Notes: generated by a model not told the origin, from the letters alone. Numbered from the stretch's first letter, positions 1 through 13,191 are shown. The stretch: DNA of 64,000 bases from Anaeromyces robustus (GCA_002104895.1 MCFG01000358.1:1-64000), one strand, 5' to 3'. Program-made: numbers and translations.

Positions 1-508
1 TAAATTATATATATATTGTCCTAAATTAAAATAATTTTTTTTTATCCTTTAAAATTAATATGAAAGATAAATGTTACCTATATGATACTAATGGGATTTG
101 AAAATAAATTTAAAATATAAAAAACCAAATAAAAAATAAAAAATAAAAGCAAATAATAATTTATAATTTTATATAACTTTTATATAATTTTTATTATTAT
201 TATATATTTATTATTTAAATTATATATATTAATATATTAAAATATTGTATACAAAAGGTATACACACAAAATTTATTTTGTGGGTTTCCTTTAATTTATA
301 TATTTTTAATGATATTTTTAATTCTCTATAATTTATTTATACAGAATTTAAATATCATTAAATATCTATTATTATTAATAATAATAATCATAATAATAAC
401 AATATAAAAAATATACATAGACTGTCAAATATATATAAAATAATAATACCCAATTATTAAATTACTATTAATATTGTATATACAAAATTTCCAATATATC
501 TAATAAAA
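1..508. other. AT-rich stretch without a recognised gene
   Basis: No open reading frame with coding character was seen. The stretch holds AT-rich intergenic DNA that serves as the upstream region of the gene starting at 509. A slightly less AT-rich patch at about 245-300 could be regulatory, but nothing specific is recognisable. Confidence 0.6.
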
Positions 509-1237
509 ATGTCATATATAACGGGTAATTAATATATTATATTAATAGAATATGGGCTCATTACTTAATGAAAAAAAAATATAATATATTAATATATCAT
601 ATCTAATAATATATTCTAATAAAATATTTGCTATTTATAACTTCTTTATTAATTTATATATTTCGACAATATATCAATAATACTCAATTTATATGAATTG
701 TTATCAATAATAATTCAATAATACTATTATTACTGAAATTTTAATAGTAAAATATGGTGATAATTCTGAAAAAATATTTAATCCAAATTGTGTATCATCA
801 GTACTTTTATCTTTTATAAAAATAAGTTGTGGGTTTGATGATGATAATTATCAAGTTGATTTAGCAACAGAATCTGGTGAAGTTATTGATTTAGTAAATC
901 ATGGGAAAGAATATGCAAAAAAGTATTTAGATGGTTAGTCATTTTAAATATATATATATCTTTTATTATTGTAATGATTGTTATATTTGTATTAATCATT
1001 GATGAATTGAAAATGAAATAATATCTATGGATGTATATCAGTAATTATTATTGGAAAATTATTTTTATAGAATTTTGTTATGTTAATGAATTGGTGTATA
1101 TATCAAATATCAAATGGTTTATTATTATCAATAATTATTTAGATTGAATTTCTATATATTTAAAAATAATTCTAATAGAAATTTATAAATATGCTATTAA
1201 ATGTGAATTATAATGAAATATGGAATAATATATGAAT

Positions 1238-1269
<32 letters not shown>

Positions 1270-1732
1270 TTTAAATATTAAATTTCAGATAAATTTTGTA
1301 TAACATATATTTATGTATCTATGAATATATAAATTTTAAATAATTATAATAATTATAATAGAACGACGTTCATATATACTAGTAAAAGTTGTTGAAGGTA
1401 AATTTTAAATTTTAATTTAAAAATTAAATTATATTTTTAAATATGAAATAATAATAAAAATATAATAATTAATATATTAATTGTAATATATTATATATGA
1501 ATTCTTATATTATATAATATATTTAATTATCTATAATAATTAAATAGGGGAAGATGATAGTCCTGTTACATATTCACCATTATTAAATCAACTACCAGAA
1601 AAAATGAAATTTACTGTTATATCATCGGGTAGAAATAGACAAAAAAGATCAGGTACTATTTCAATTCAAAATAATGCTAGGAAAGTCAATGCTGTTAATG
1701 CTTTTAATATTAATAATAAAAAAAAATATTAG
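509..1732 (+). CDS. C22orf15/CXorf65-family small protein, four exons
   Basis: The model joins exons 509-524, 748-933, 1362-1397 and 1548-1732 and gives 140 residues. All three introns have GT..AG ends and fall after codon position 1, so the reading frame is kept. The 16-base first exon was chosen because it gives a start (MSYIT) that joins cleanly to VKYGDNSEKIF. The fold begins with a ubiquitin-like beta strand (ITVKYGDN), followed by a helix, the VDLATESGEVIDL segment, a GKEYAKKYLD helix and an RRSYILVKVVEG strand. This order matches, from memory, the C22orf15/CXorf65 family of small proteins found mostly in ciliated organisms, whose function is not established. The stop at 1730 follows a run of nine A. 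In a neighbouring frame the sequence continues with coding character to about 1812 and ends in a Lys-rich tail, so the true end may lie there. The family call is fairly good; exon 1 is the least certain part. Confidence 0.7.
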
Positions 1733-1812
1733 GAAATGAATCGGAAGCCAGTAAGCAGAAAACGCCTTCAAGTGCAGGAAAAAGAAAAGTTGGTTATACT
1801 AAAAAGAAATAA

Positions 1813-2092
1813 TTTATATATAATGAAGAAAAATATACTTAATAAAAAAAAGACAAAAAAAAAAAAACAAAAAAAAAAAAAACAAAAAAAAAAAAAAGAC
1901 GTAAATATATATAAATATATTATTTTAATATAAAGTTTATAATTTCTTTTTGTTAATATATATATATATTATTATTATTATATTTAGTAAAAAAGTTATG
2001 TTATGGAAGAAATTGTGTTATTTAACATTTAAAGAGTTTATGTATATAAAGACGCAAGAAAGTAAGCAAGCAAAGAAGAAAGAAGGAAAGGA

Positions 2093-2135
<43 letters not shown>

Positions 2136-2363
2136 TACATACAAAATTTTATATATTTAATTTTTACCTATCTATACACAGAAAAAAAAAATAATATAAG
2201 CTATTTTTTTTTTTTTTATTTTTAATATTATATATACCAATTTTTTTTTCTTTCTTTTTATTATTATTATTATTATTTTTATTTTTATTTCTATTCTATT
2301 ATCTTATTATATAGAAAACTATCATATAATATTTTTTTTTTACTATTTTGTTATTTTTATTTA

Positions 2364-2430
<67 letters not shown>

Positions 2431-4739
2431 GTAATATAGAATAGTAATATTAATAGTACAATAATATTATAAGTTAATTATCAACTACAATATTATGTAA
2501 TAGAGATACTTTTTTTTTATGTATATAGTGATAATTATCATTTTCTCACATTTATTAAAATTTTAAATAAAACATACGTGTTCAATCATTTTTTGATTAA
2601 AGAAAAAATATTTTGTTATATAATTTTAAATGAAAATGTTTTTAATTACAAAAGAAAAACAAAAAAACAAAACAAAACAAAAGAAAAAAAATAAAAAACA
2701 AAAATAAAAATGAGATAAAATAAAAATTTTATAAATTAAGAGAAAATAAAATTGAATATATATATAACTGTTAAAACAAAATAGAATGAATTTTGCAAAA
2801 AAAAAGAATGAATTTTGCAAGTTTTTTTTTTTTTTTTTTTAAATGAGTCTTATAATATACATAATAAAATGAAATTTTATTCCTTTTATTAAATATATTT
2901 ATAGTTAACTTTGAATTTTAATGTAGTTTTTTCCTTAAAATATTTAAAATTGTGCTCTAATTTAATAGAAATTAAGAATTTTAATAATAAATAAATAAAT
3001 AAATAAATAAATAAATAGATAATATATATATATTGTTTAAAATATATTTATTATTTTTTTATTAAAAAAAAAAAAATTGTTGAATTATTTTCTGTTGTAA
3101 CATTAAACTTTTTATTATAAAAATAATAAAAAGATAAGAACAGAAAATTCCGGAAACTCAATTTTTATTTATTTTTTTACGTGATTATAAAAAACTGAGC
3201 ATATCAAACATTCGAATTATTATTCGTCATCATTTACACCATTTAATAAATATCTTTTATTAAAGGCACCTGTTAAGTGACGTTTTTTCTTTTTTAAATA
3301 TAAATTTCTAATATTATTATTATAATAATAGTTTTTAATTTATATTTACTATTAATACTTTCTTAATTTTTTATTTATAATGGATTCAATTTATTATTTA
3401 TTAATATTTTTTTTTTAGTTATAATGTTATAATATGTTAATAATTTATTGATAAAATGTACTTTAAATTAAAAGATTAATATTTCATTTATGATGTGTTA
3501 AACCTTTGAAAAGATTATTTAAAAAAAAAAAAACAAATACAAATTGTATTATTAATATATAATATTTAATATATAATACATAATTTAATTAAGATATATT
3601 TTAGTTTATTTATTTAAATATTATTTATTCATTTATTATTTATATACATTTATTATTAATTAAGATTGTTTATTTAATTATTTATTTATTTACAATTTAT
3701 TTATAAATTTAGATTAAATAATTTTAAAAAAACCATCGATTAAATTTTATTAATAATTAATGTTACAAAATAAAAAAAAATGATTATCAAAAAATTTTAA
3801 TATTTTTTATTATATTATATTCAATAATTTATTAATATTTATTAATAAATTTTTTAACTACATTAAAAACAGATGATCTATCGTTATTTAATTGTTTGAT
3901 TGGTTTACGATTCAGAAATTTCAAATACATTTTTTTACAATTATATAATATAAAATTTGATTAAAATTACTCTTCTTTGCTCTTTGCACATAAAAAGCAA
4001 AAAAAAAAAAAAAAAAAAAAAAGAGAAATATATAATAAAACAATTTTTTAAATATATTTATAAAGATATATAATAAAAGAAATATTTTTATAATAAAAAT
4101 ATTTATTTATCTTGTGTATATTTAAATAATAAACAAGTTTAAAAACAAGTTTTTTTTTTTTGTTTTATGTATAGATTTTTTTTATAAATTACAATATAAG
4201 TAAATATATTTTTTATTTTATTAATAATAAATTGCATATATACATTATATAATATTCTTTTAAATATATATATACATTCTTTTTTTATGAGAAAAAAGTT
4301 AGAAGTACTAATTTATTATTAATTGTTTTTTCTTATATATATATATTTATAATTATTATTATCATATTATATATTTTAAATAAATTACGTAAAAATATAA
4401 TGTACTACATAACGAAACCATTATAATATTATATTTTTATATTCTCCAATAATTATATTAATACAACACAACAAAATATATGATTATAAACAATAATAAT
4501 TTAAATAATGAAACAATAATAATATTAATGTTATGAAATATTAATAATAATGTTATAATAATAATGTCAATTAACAATTAATAACATATTAATTATAATA
4601 TCAATTAACTATGAATAACATATTAATAATAATACTAACAATGAATAACATATTAATAATAATATTAACATTTAATAAAATTTTAATGATAACACTTAAT
4701 AATAACGATTAATGATAATAACAAACAACAATGATAACA

Positions 4740-4783
<44 letters not shown>

Positions 4784-4914
4784 TAATAATAATAATAACA
4801 ACAACAACAACAACAACAACAATATGTATATTTCGAAACATAAAAAATTATATATATAAATAGTTTCATATAATATAATATAATATAATATATATCATAT
4901 ATAAAAATACGAGA
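1813..4914. other. 3.1 kb AT-rich intergenic region with simple repeats
   Basis: This stretch holds poly-A and poly-T tracts, (TAA)n arrays at about 2096-2132, 2364-2430 and 4739-4788, an (ACA)n run at about 4797-4821, (AAAT)n at about 2990-3017, and a short direct duplication of a GAATGAATTTTGCAA unit near 2785-2820. Two patches (3120-3290 and 3850-3990) are less AT-rich and contain TGACGT and other mixed sequence. They may be regulatory or decayed coding DNA, but I cannot assign them. Reading frames here encode only low-complexity peptides. The last few hundred bases are the LYS2 promoter; no clear control motif was recognised. Confidence 0.6.
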
Positions 4915-7900
4915 ATGACTGACTACGAAAATAAATTAAATTTCTGGAAAAAGAACTTAGCCAATTTAACTGATATTCAACTTCCAACTGATTATGCTAG
5001 ATCTTTACCTTTAAAGATTGTTGAAAGTACTAAGTCTGTATCACTTCCAGAAAATGTTTCTTATGCTATCTACCAACTTTCAACTAATCCAACTACCAAG
5101 AGATTCCAAGGTAGTCCATTTACTATTTTATTAGCAGCTTTTTCAGTTTTAATTCACAAATATGTTAATGAAGAAGATATTACAGTTGGTTCAAGTTCTC
5201 ACTCATGTAACCCATTAGTTTTACGTTTCCAAATTACTGATGAAGATACTTTAGATTCTATTATTGAAAAAATTGAAAAAGTAAATATTTGTTTATTTTT
5301 TTTATTTATATATGGAATTTTTTTTATATTGTATCTATAATATCATAATTGTGTATATAGATATAATATAAATAATAATAAAAAATAGTAATAATAGATT
5401 TATAAAAGTATATATATTTAATATTTAAAGTTAGTAAAATTAGTCATAATATTTAAATTTTTAATCGAAATTATTTTATTTAGAAAAGATAAATTATTTA
5501 TTTGTTAATTACTAATAATTTATGTAAATATTTTATTTTTATTTTATCATTTTTATATTATTATATATATTTTGTTTTTGTTTTTATTTTTATTTTGTTT
5601 TATTTATATTTTTTTTTGTTTTAGGTTGAAGAAGAAGCTGAAGCTAATGAAATTAAATTTAGTGATATTGTAGATGCTTTCACTGTTCCAAATGAAGTTA
5701 TTCAACCATCACTTTTCAAAGTTAGATTCTTTAATGCTACTGATATTAATAATGAAACTTTAGAATCATCTACTAATCCATGTGATCTTACCGTCTCTAT
5801 ATCCCAAACTCAAACTTTAAGACGTTTATTACCAATTAATATTAAGGCTACATACAATTCAACTTTATTTGAAGAAGCTAGAATTACTGAAATGTTAAAC
5901 CAATTAGAACAAGTTCTTCTTATTGCTTCTGAAAATAGAAGTCTTCCAATTAGTAAATATTCTTTAGTTACTGAAGAAATTAAGCCAATTTTACCAGATC
6001 CAACTGCTGATTTACATTGGGAACAATTTGAAGGTGCTATTACTGATATTTTTGCTAGAAACGCTAAAGAATTCCCAGATAGAGTTTTTGTTACTCAAAC
6101 TTATGAAGATGGTAGTATTAAACAATACGATTATAAAAAGATGAATGGTGCTGCCAATATTGTTGCTAATTATTTACTTGCTAATGGTATTAAAAGAGAA
6201 GATGTAGTTATGATCTACGCTTTCAGAGATGTTGATCTTATTGCTGCTATTATGGGTGTTTTAAAGGCCGGTGCCACTTTCAGTGTTATTGGTAAATTTT
6301 TTAATATTTTAATATATATATTTGTTTTTTATTATTAATTATAATTAATTATAATTAACCATATACATATTTCATATAAATTTTTATATATTTAATATTT
6401 AAATATAATATAATATTATATAATTAATTTTTTATAATTAAAAAAAAAATCGATTATTAAAAAAAAAAAAAAAAAAAAAATGAAAAATGAAAAATGAAAA
6501 ATGAAAAATGAAAAATCAATAATCAATAATCAATAATCATTAATCAATCAAAAATCAAAAATCAAAAATCAAAATAAATAAAATTAATTTAAATTAATTA
6601 TATAATTATATATATTTGAAAAAAAAAAAAAAAAATCAAAAATTTTATATTAATAAATAAATTAATAATAATAAATAGATCCAGCTTACCCACCAAAGCG
6701 TCAAAACATTTACTTAGAAGTTGCTCAACCAAAGGGTCTTATTGTTTTAAAGAAGGCTGGTATTCTTCATGATGAAGTTGAAGAATATGTTAGAACTGGT
6801 CTTAATATTATTACTAGAATTCCAGCTTTAGGATTTGATGATAATGGTGTTTTAATGGGTGGTGTTGAAAATGGTAAAGATATTTTCGACAATGTTCGTG
6901 ATGAATATGAAGCTAAGGAACCAGGAGTTGTTATTGGTCCAGATAGTATTGGTACTTTATCTTTCACTAGTGGTAGTACTGGTATTCCAAAGGGTGTTCG
7001 TGGTAGACACTTCTCTTTAACTCACTTCTATCCATGGATGAGAGAAGAATTTGGTTTAAGTGACAAGGATAAATTCACTCTTTTAAGTGGTATTGCTCAT
7101 GATCCAATTCAACGTGATATTTTCACTCCTATCTTTTTAGGTGCTCAACTTTTAGTTCCAACTGCTGAAGATATTGGTACTCCAGGTCGTCTTGCTGAAT
7201 GGATGAGTAGAAATGAAATTACTGTTACTCACCTTACTCCAGCTATGGGTCAATTACTTTCTGCTAATGCTGTTACTCCAATTCCATCTTTAAGAAATGC
7301 TTTCTTTGTTGGTGATGTTCTTACTAAACGTGATATTAAACGTCTTCAAAACTTAGCTAAATACACTACTATTATTAACATGTATGGTACTACTGAAACT
7401 CAACGTGCTGTTTCTTACTTAAAGATTCCATCTGTTACTGAAAATCCATCCTTCATTGCTCAACAAAAGAATATTATGCCAGCTGGTCGTGGTATGAAAG
7501 ATGTACAATTATTAGTTGTTAATAAGGCTGGTCTTCTTTGTGGTGTTGGTGAAGTTGGTGAAATTTATGTACGTAGTAGTGGTCTTTCAGAAGGTTATTT
7601 AATGTTACCAGAAGTTACTCAAGCTAAATTCCTTCAAAACAAATTCAACACTAATCCAATTCCATCTACTAAGGACTTACCATTCTTTAAGGGTCCACGT
7701 GATCGTATGTATAAATCTGGTGATTTAGGTCGTTACCGTGCTGATGGTAATGTTGAATGTACTGGTCGTGCTGATGATCAAGTTAAGATTCGTGGTTTCA
7801 GAATTGAACTTGGTGAAATTGATACTCATCTTTCTCAACATCCAAATGTACGTGAAAATGTTACTTTAGTTAGAAGAGATAAAAATGAAGAAAAAACTCT

Positions 7901-9743
7901 TGTTACCTATTTCGTTGCTATGGGTGAATATGAAAATGATAATGTTTTAATTAGAAATATTCGTGATTACTTAAAGAAGAAATTACCATCATATGCTATT
8001 CCAAGTGTTTTCGCTCGTCTTAACAAGATGCCTTTAACTCCAAATGGTAAGATTGATAAGAATTCTTTACCATTCCCAGATACTTTATTAACTCAACCAA
8101 CTACTAAGAAAGAAAATGTTAATAAGGATATGACTGATACTGAAAAGACTATCTATGATATTTGGATGGAATTAATTAATGTTCAAGGTGATTTATCTAT
8201 TGATGATAACTTCTTTGATATTGGTGGTCATTCTATTCTTGCTACTCGTTTAGTCTTCCAACTTCGTAATACTTTCTCTGTTGATGTACCACTTGGTTTT
8301 GTATTCAAGGTTCCAACTATTAGAGGTATGGCTACTGAAATTGATCATCTTCGTGGTAATAATGTTTCTTCTACTACTTTCGGTCCAAATAATGAAGAAC
8401 AACACGTTGAAGGTAGTAAACCAGTTTCTGATGATGAAGCTAAGGAAGAAGCTGTTGATTATGCTGCTGATGTTGAAGCTTTAGATGATCCAAAGATTTC
8501 ATCTGAAGGTCTTCCAGCTTTAACTTTCCCAGGTCAAAATGCTACTTTATTCCTTACTGGTGCTACTGGTTTCTTAGGTACTAATATTCTTTCTATTTAC
8601 CTTCAAAAGAATCCAAATGCTAAAGTATATTGTTTAGTTCGTGCTAAGAGTGATGAACTTGCCTTTGAAAGATTAAAGAAGAATGCTCTTGCTTATATGA
8701 CATGGAATGAAGAATGGGAAAAGAATCAAAATGTTGTTGCTGTTTGTGGTGATTTATCTCAAGAACATTTCGGTATTGCTGAAGATAAATGGCAACAACT
8801 TTGTAAAGAAATTGATTTAATTATTCATAATGGTGCTATGGTTCACTGGGTTTATCCATACAATAAATTAAGAGCCATTAATGTATTAAGTACTATTCAA
8901 TGTTTAAAGATGGCTTCTACTGATCATTTAAAACCATTCTATTTCGTTAGTTCTACTAGTGTATTAGATACTGATTATTATGTTCAATTAGCTGCTTTTG
9001 AAAAGGGTGCTGTTATGGAAAGTGATGATTTAGAAGGATCACGTACTGGATTAGGTAATGGTTACGGTCAATCTAAATGGGTATCTGAAAAATTAATTTA
9101 CAAAGCTAAAGAAAGAGGTGTACCAGCATGTGTTATTCGTCCAGGTTATATTGTAGGTCATACTAAGAATGGTATGTTAAATACTGATGATTTCATTATT
9201 AGAATGATGACTGGTTGTGTTCAATTAAAACTTTCACCAAATATTCAAAATACACTTAATACTTGTCCAGTAGATTATGTTGCTGGTGCCATTGTACAAA
9301 TTGCAAGTGATGAAAAATGGCTTAAGAATCGTGTTTACCATATGTGGAATACACCAAGAATTTGCTTTAATGATATTTTCGAAGAAATGCAATTACATGG
9401 TTATGATATTAAGAATGTTGGTTATGTTGAATGGAGTAATGCTCTTATGAATATGACTTTATCTTCTGGTGATAATGCTCTTTTCCCATTATTACACTTT
9501 GTTTTAGATGATTTACCAAATTCATCTAAATCACCATCCTTAAATGATGATAATACTCGTGCTGCTATTGCTGGTACTGATGTTCCAGTTGTTAATGTTA
9601 AAGATATGGTTGGTAAATACCTTGCTTACTTAATTAAGGTAGGATTATTACCACCACCAACTAATAAGGATGCTCCAAAACAAATTCCAGATATTGGTGA
9701 AATTACTGTTACTGAAACTGTTGGTCGTCACCGTCAATTATAA
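4915..9743 (+). CDS. LYS2: L-2-aminoadipate reductase (alpha-aminoadipate reductase), three exons
   Basis: The enzyme activates L-2-aminoadipate with ATP, loads it on a phosphopantetheine arm and reduces it with NADPH to the semialdehyde, a step of the fungal lysine pathway. Exons 4915-5280, 5625-6291 and 6679-9743 join in frame to 1365 residues; yeast Lys2 is of similar size (about 1390). The introns are 344 and 387 bp and the junction across intron 2 restores SVIDPAYPP. An N-terminal condensation-like segment (about 1-230) precedes the adenylation domain, with its P-loop TSGSTGIPKG at about 441-450. The carrier domain has GGHS at 860-863, with Ser863 the likely phosphopantetheine site. The terminal-reductase Rossmann domain starts at GATGFLG (about 972), with YGQSK at 1140-1144 providing the Tyr and Lys. 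Codon use is strongly biased to GGT, GCT, ACT, CGT and AAG, far less AT-rich than its neighbours, which suggests high expression. A partner phosphopantetheinyl transferase (Lys5) must be encoded elsewhere. Confidence 0.97.
6478..6574. repeat. Heptanucleotide repeats inside LYS2 intron 2
   Basis: Within intron 2 lie about five TGAAAAA units (from 6478), then about three ATCAATA units (6515-6537), then about four ATCAAAA units (6545-6571). All share a seven-base period, so they look like successive homogenised variants of one short minisatellite. Confidence 0.85.
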
Positions 9744-9870
9744 GTTGAATAAAAGATAAAAAATATATATATAATATGAATAATAAATAAAAATCATTAT
9801 CGAATAATCGAATAATAATAATAATAATAAATAATAACAAAAAAAAGAAGTTAAAAAGAAGTTCAATTAG

Positions 9871-9905
<35 letters not shown>

Positions 9906-11139
9906 CCAACCAAAATAATTTATAATAATAATAATAATATAAAAATCTATACATAAAAAAAAATTTAAACAAACCATATTAAAGCAAATATATTAATAAT
10001 ATATTTAAAAAAAAAAAAAAATAGTTTTAATTTGTAATTCTTTAATTTAGTATAAATAATTATAAAAAGAATAAAAAAAAAAAAATTTTTTTTTTTTTTT
10101 CATAAATAAGAGAATAAAACGTATATAACGCATATATAAATATAATATAATAAATATTTTCAAATAATTTTTTTTTTTTTATATTTATATCTCTAGAGGA
10201 GTTTATAAAAGTTTAAAAAAAAAATAGAAAAAAAAAGAATTATAAAAGCAAAAAAAAAAAAAAAAAAAAATAGTAATTTAAATAAAATAATTTTTTTTTA
10301 AAAGAAAAAAAAAAACTTTTTATATATTTAACAATATTTTATATTATTTTATTCTATTTCAATATTAAATGTAGTTTATCTTAAAAAAAATTTTTTTTTA
10401 TTTATATATTATTAATATTATTTTTTAATATTTTAATGTTGATAATATTTAACATATATATGATTCTTGATATATTTAATCATTAAAAATCGAAAAGTTA
10501 TCATCTTTTATTATGATATTGTATTTCGTATATACATGCTTTTTCAAAGTCATTTTTCATTTTTTTTTTTTTTTTTTAAAAAATGATAAAATAGATTCAA
10601 GAGAGAGTTAATTGATTTCATGAACATCATATTATATATATAAACATCATATTATATATATAGATATATTTTACAGATATTATTTATATATCAAGAATTT
10701 TTTTTTTTTGATTAAAGAATACACTACATAGTATTTTATTTATATTTAAATTACATTGTATGTAATACTTATATTAAATTATATTGAATGTAAATATGGA
10801 TTATTAAGAGATATACAAGGTCTTGCTCTAACTTATCTCCAACATTAACTTGGGTTTTTTTGGATTATGGGAATACGTATCGATTTTTAATTTTATTATA
10901 AGATTTTGCTTAAAAGGTATAAATCAACGCTTTAATAAAAATTTTCCTATGCCCCTTGCTATTGAATTGAATTGTTTTTGTTTTTTTGGAAATATAAATT
11001 AATAAATAATAAGAAAAGATAAATAAATAAATAAATATTAAATAAATTAATATGTTTGTTCATGTCTTTTTTATATTTTTTTTATGTTAATGTTGTTATA
11101 TTATATATATACATTTTTCAATCTATAGATTTTTGCATT
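9744..11139. other. AT-rich intergenic region downstream of LYS2
   Basis: The region is dominated by A and T homopolymers, including a poly-A of about 30 near 9875-9903. A less AT-rich patch at 10795-10960 includes a segment (10959-11010) that matches the tail shared by the two duplicated units at 12.0-13.0 kb. The patch has short open stretches broken by stops on both strands and may be a gene relic, but I cannot name it. Confidence 0.5.
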
Positions 11140-11149
11140 TTTTTCAATC

Positions 11150-11742
11150 CCTGAAATATGCAAAATCTAAACTATCACCATAAATACAAGGATCATTATT
11201 AATTCCATAACCACACGAATAATAATATACATGCTTTTTATAAGAGTTTAAGCTTTCAAGTTTTTCGATACAGGAACACAATAGATTCTATTGTTTTTTC
11301 TCCATGTCTAACTGTTCCTGAGCAAGCAGATATTTTCCTGTCTTTAAAATTAGTAATATTTGATTTAGATTCTTATACATTCAAAATAGTCATATCCAGG
11401 AGTATAATACTTTATGAATGAAACTAATAAAGTTTTTTTGACCCTTTTAACATACAATCTTTGAGGTGGTGAAGAACACACTTCTATTATTTTATAGTCT
11501 TTTAAATTGGGGTAAATACAACTTCCTCGACTTTGTATAGTAAATAATCTTCCACCATGATTTGTCGTTGAACAATTAAGTAATTGTGAGTCTTCACTTT
11601 ATTATTTTAAGTTATACATTAAAGTTCCAAACATAGCTTCAAACACTGTAAAATCACATTTATCACCAATTACAAAAGAGCGTTGTTCCAAAAGGAACAT
11701 AAAGAATAACAATAAAAGAATGTAATTATTTAACCTAACCAT
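11150..11742 (-). pseudogene. Decayed gene for a secreted, cysteine-containing protein
   Basis: On the minus strand an ATG at 11742 opens a frame that starts MVRLNNYILLLLFFMFLLEQ. This looks like a classic signal peptide: positive N-end, then a Leu/Phe core. The frame continues with normal codon variety but is broken by two adjacent stops after about 45 codons. It resumes in the same frame (LLNCSTTNHGGRLF, then RGSCIYPNLKDYKI and EVCSSPPQRLYVKR), stops again near 11365, and carries on in another frame (KISACSGTVRHGEKTIES, then YSCGYGINNDPC). Regularly spaced cysteines suggest a disulfide-bonded extracellular protein. I do not recognise the family. Multiple stops and frameshifts support a pseudogene over a functional gene with introns, because no convincing GT..AG pairs remove them. 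The patch stands out as much less AT-rich than the surrounding DNA. Confidence 0.55.
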
Positions 11743-11877
11743 TGTTTTATCTACAAAAAATAATTATAAAATAATTATTTACTTATTTCTTTTTATTTTA
11801 TTTTATTTGAAACTTTTTTTTATGTTTATCAAAATCATATTTTTATTTATTATGCCATAAATAGATTATAGAAATAT

Positions 11878-11880
11878 TAA

Positions 11881-11939
<59 letters not shown>

Positions 11940-12040
11940 ATGGAAAATAAATAAATAAATAGATAGGTAAATAAATAAGTAAATAAATTATATTAATAAA
12001 ATAAATAAATAAATAAATAAATAAATTATATTAATAAAAT
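11878..12040. repeat. (AAAT)n array
   Basis: About 15 uninterrupted AAAT units at 11878-11940 are followed by interrupted AAAT and AAGT units to about 12040. This is one of many tetranucleotide arrays in the window. Confidence 0.9.
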
Positions 12041-12046
12041 AAAATT

Positions 12047-12465
12047 TATTAATTAATAATATATAAATAATTAATTAATTAATAATATTTTTTATTCTTT
12101 TTGGATTTTATTTAATTTCTATATAGTCTTATATTAGTTAAATTAGTTTTAAGATTTATTTATTACTATCTATTGTTAATTTTATTTCAATCTTTAGAAC
12201 TGCCATTAACTACTGCCTTTAATTACAAGCACCCATATTATAAATATATTTTTATTGGTAAATAGTGTGGTAAATAATTTTAAGTAAAATTTAGAATAAA
12301 TATATACCATATTAATTATATTTTTTAAGGAAAGAAGAACAAGAAATAAGTTTAAATCTAGACTTTAAAATTTTTATTAAATTTTTTTTTTTGTTTTCTT
12401 CATTGAACAAGTATTTTTAGAAAAATTATTGAATTGAATATTGTTTTAATTTTTTAGAATTATAA

Positions 12466-12536
<71 letters not shown>

Positions 12537-12913
12537 AGAATTGAAATATTTTCCATAATACTTCAAGTTATTAATTAATTAAAAAAATTAATTAATAATA
12601 TATAAATAATTAATTAATAATATTTTTTATTCTTTTTGGGTTCTATTTAATTTTTATATAGTCTTTTATTAGTTAAATTAGTTTTAAGATTTTATTTATT
12701 ACTATCTATTGTTAATTTTATTTCAATCTTTAGAACTGCCATTAACTACTGCCTTTAATTTCAAACATATATATTATAAATATATTTTTTTTTGGTAAAT
12801 AGTGTGGTAAATAATTTTAAGTAAAATTTAGAATAAATATATACCATATACCATATTAATTATATTTTTTAAAGGAATGAAGAACAAGAAATAGTTTAAG
12901 TCTAGACTTAAAA

Positions 12914-12948
<35 letters not shown>

Positions 12949-13040
12949 AATTTTTTTTTTTGTTTGTTTTCTTCATTGAACAATTCGTTTAAAAATTATT
13001 GAATTGAATTGTTTTAATTTTTTAGAAATATAAATTAATA
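12047..13040. repeat. Tandem duplication with about 536-bp period
   Basis: Two diverged copies lie at about 12047-12475 and 12586-13040. Shared landmarks include a TTCTTTTTGG segment, the segment around TTTAGAACTGCCATTAACTA (12193 and 12729), a GGTAAATAGTGTGGTAAATA block, and a tail with TATTGAATTGAAT. The copies differ by substitutions and by expansion of AAAT tracts between and inside them (12465-12536 and 12912-12950). No long reading frame is present in either copy. Confidence 0.85.
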
Positions 13041-13084
13041 AATAAATAAATAAAAAATAAATAAATAAATAAATAAATAAAAAA

Positions 13085-13115
<31 letters not shown>

Positions 13116-13116
13116 A

Positions 13117-13147
<31 letters not shown>

Positions 13148-13191
13148 AATACAATAATTAATTAATTAATAAATAAATAAATAAATAAATA

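Noticed and set aside
1736-2225. Two short plus-strand frames after the C22orf15-like gene
   Set aside because: They consist of Lys, Ile and Phe runs from homopolymers; only the part up to 1812 in a different frame has coding character, and it is treated as a possible extension of the gene before it.
3270-3300. TGACGT motifs (also near 42582 and 47425) as CRE-type control sites
   Set aside because: Only three scattered occurrences were noticed, none at a consistent distance from a start codon; chance cannot be excluded.
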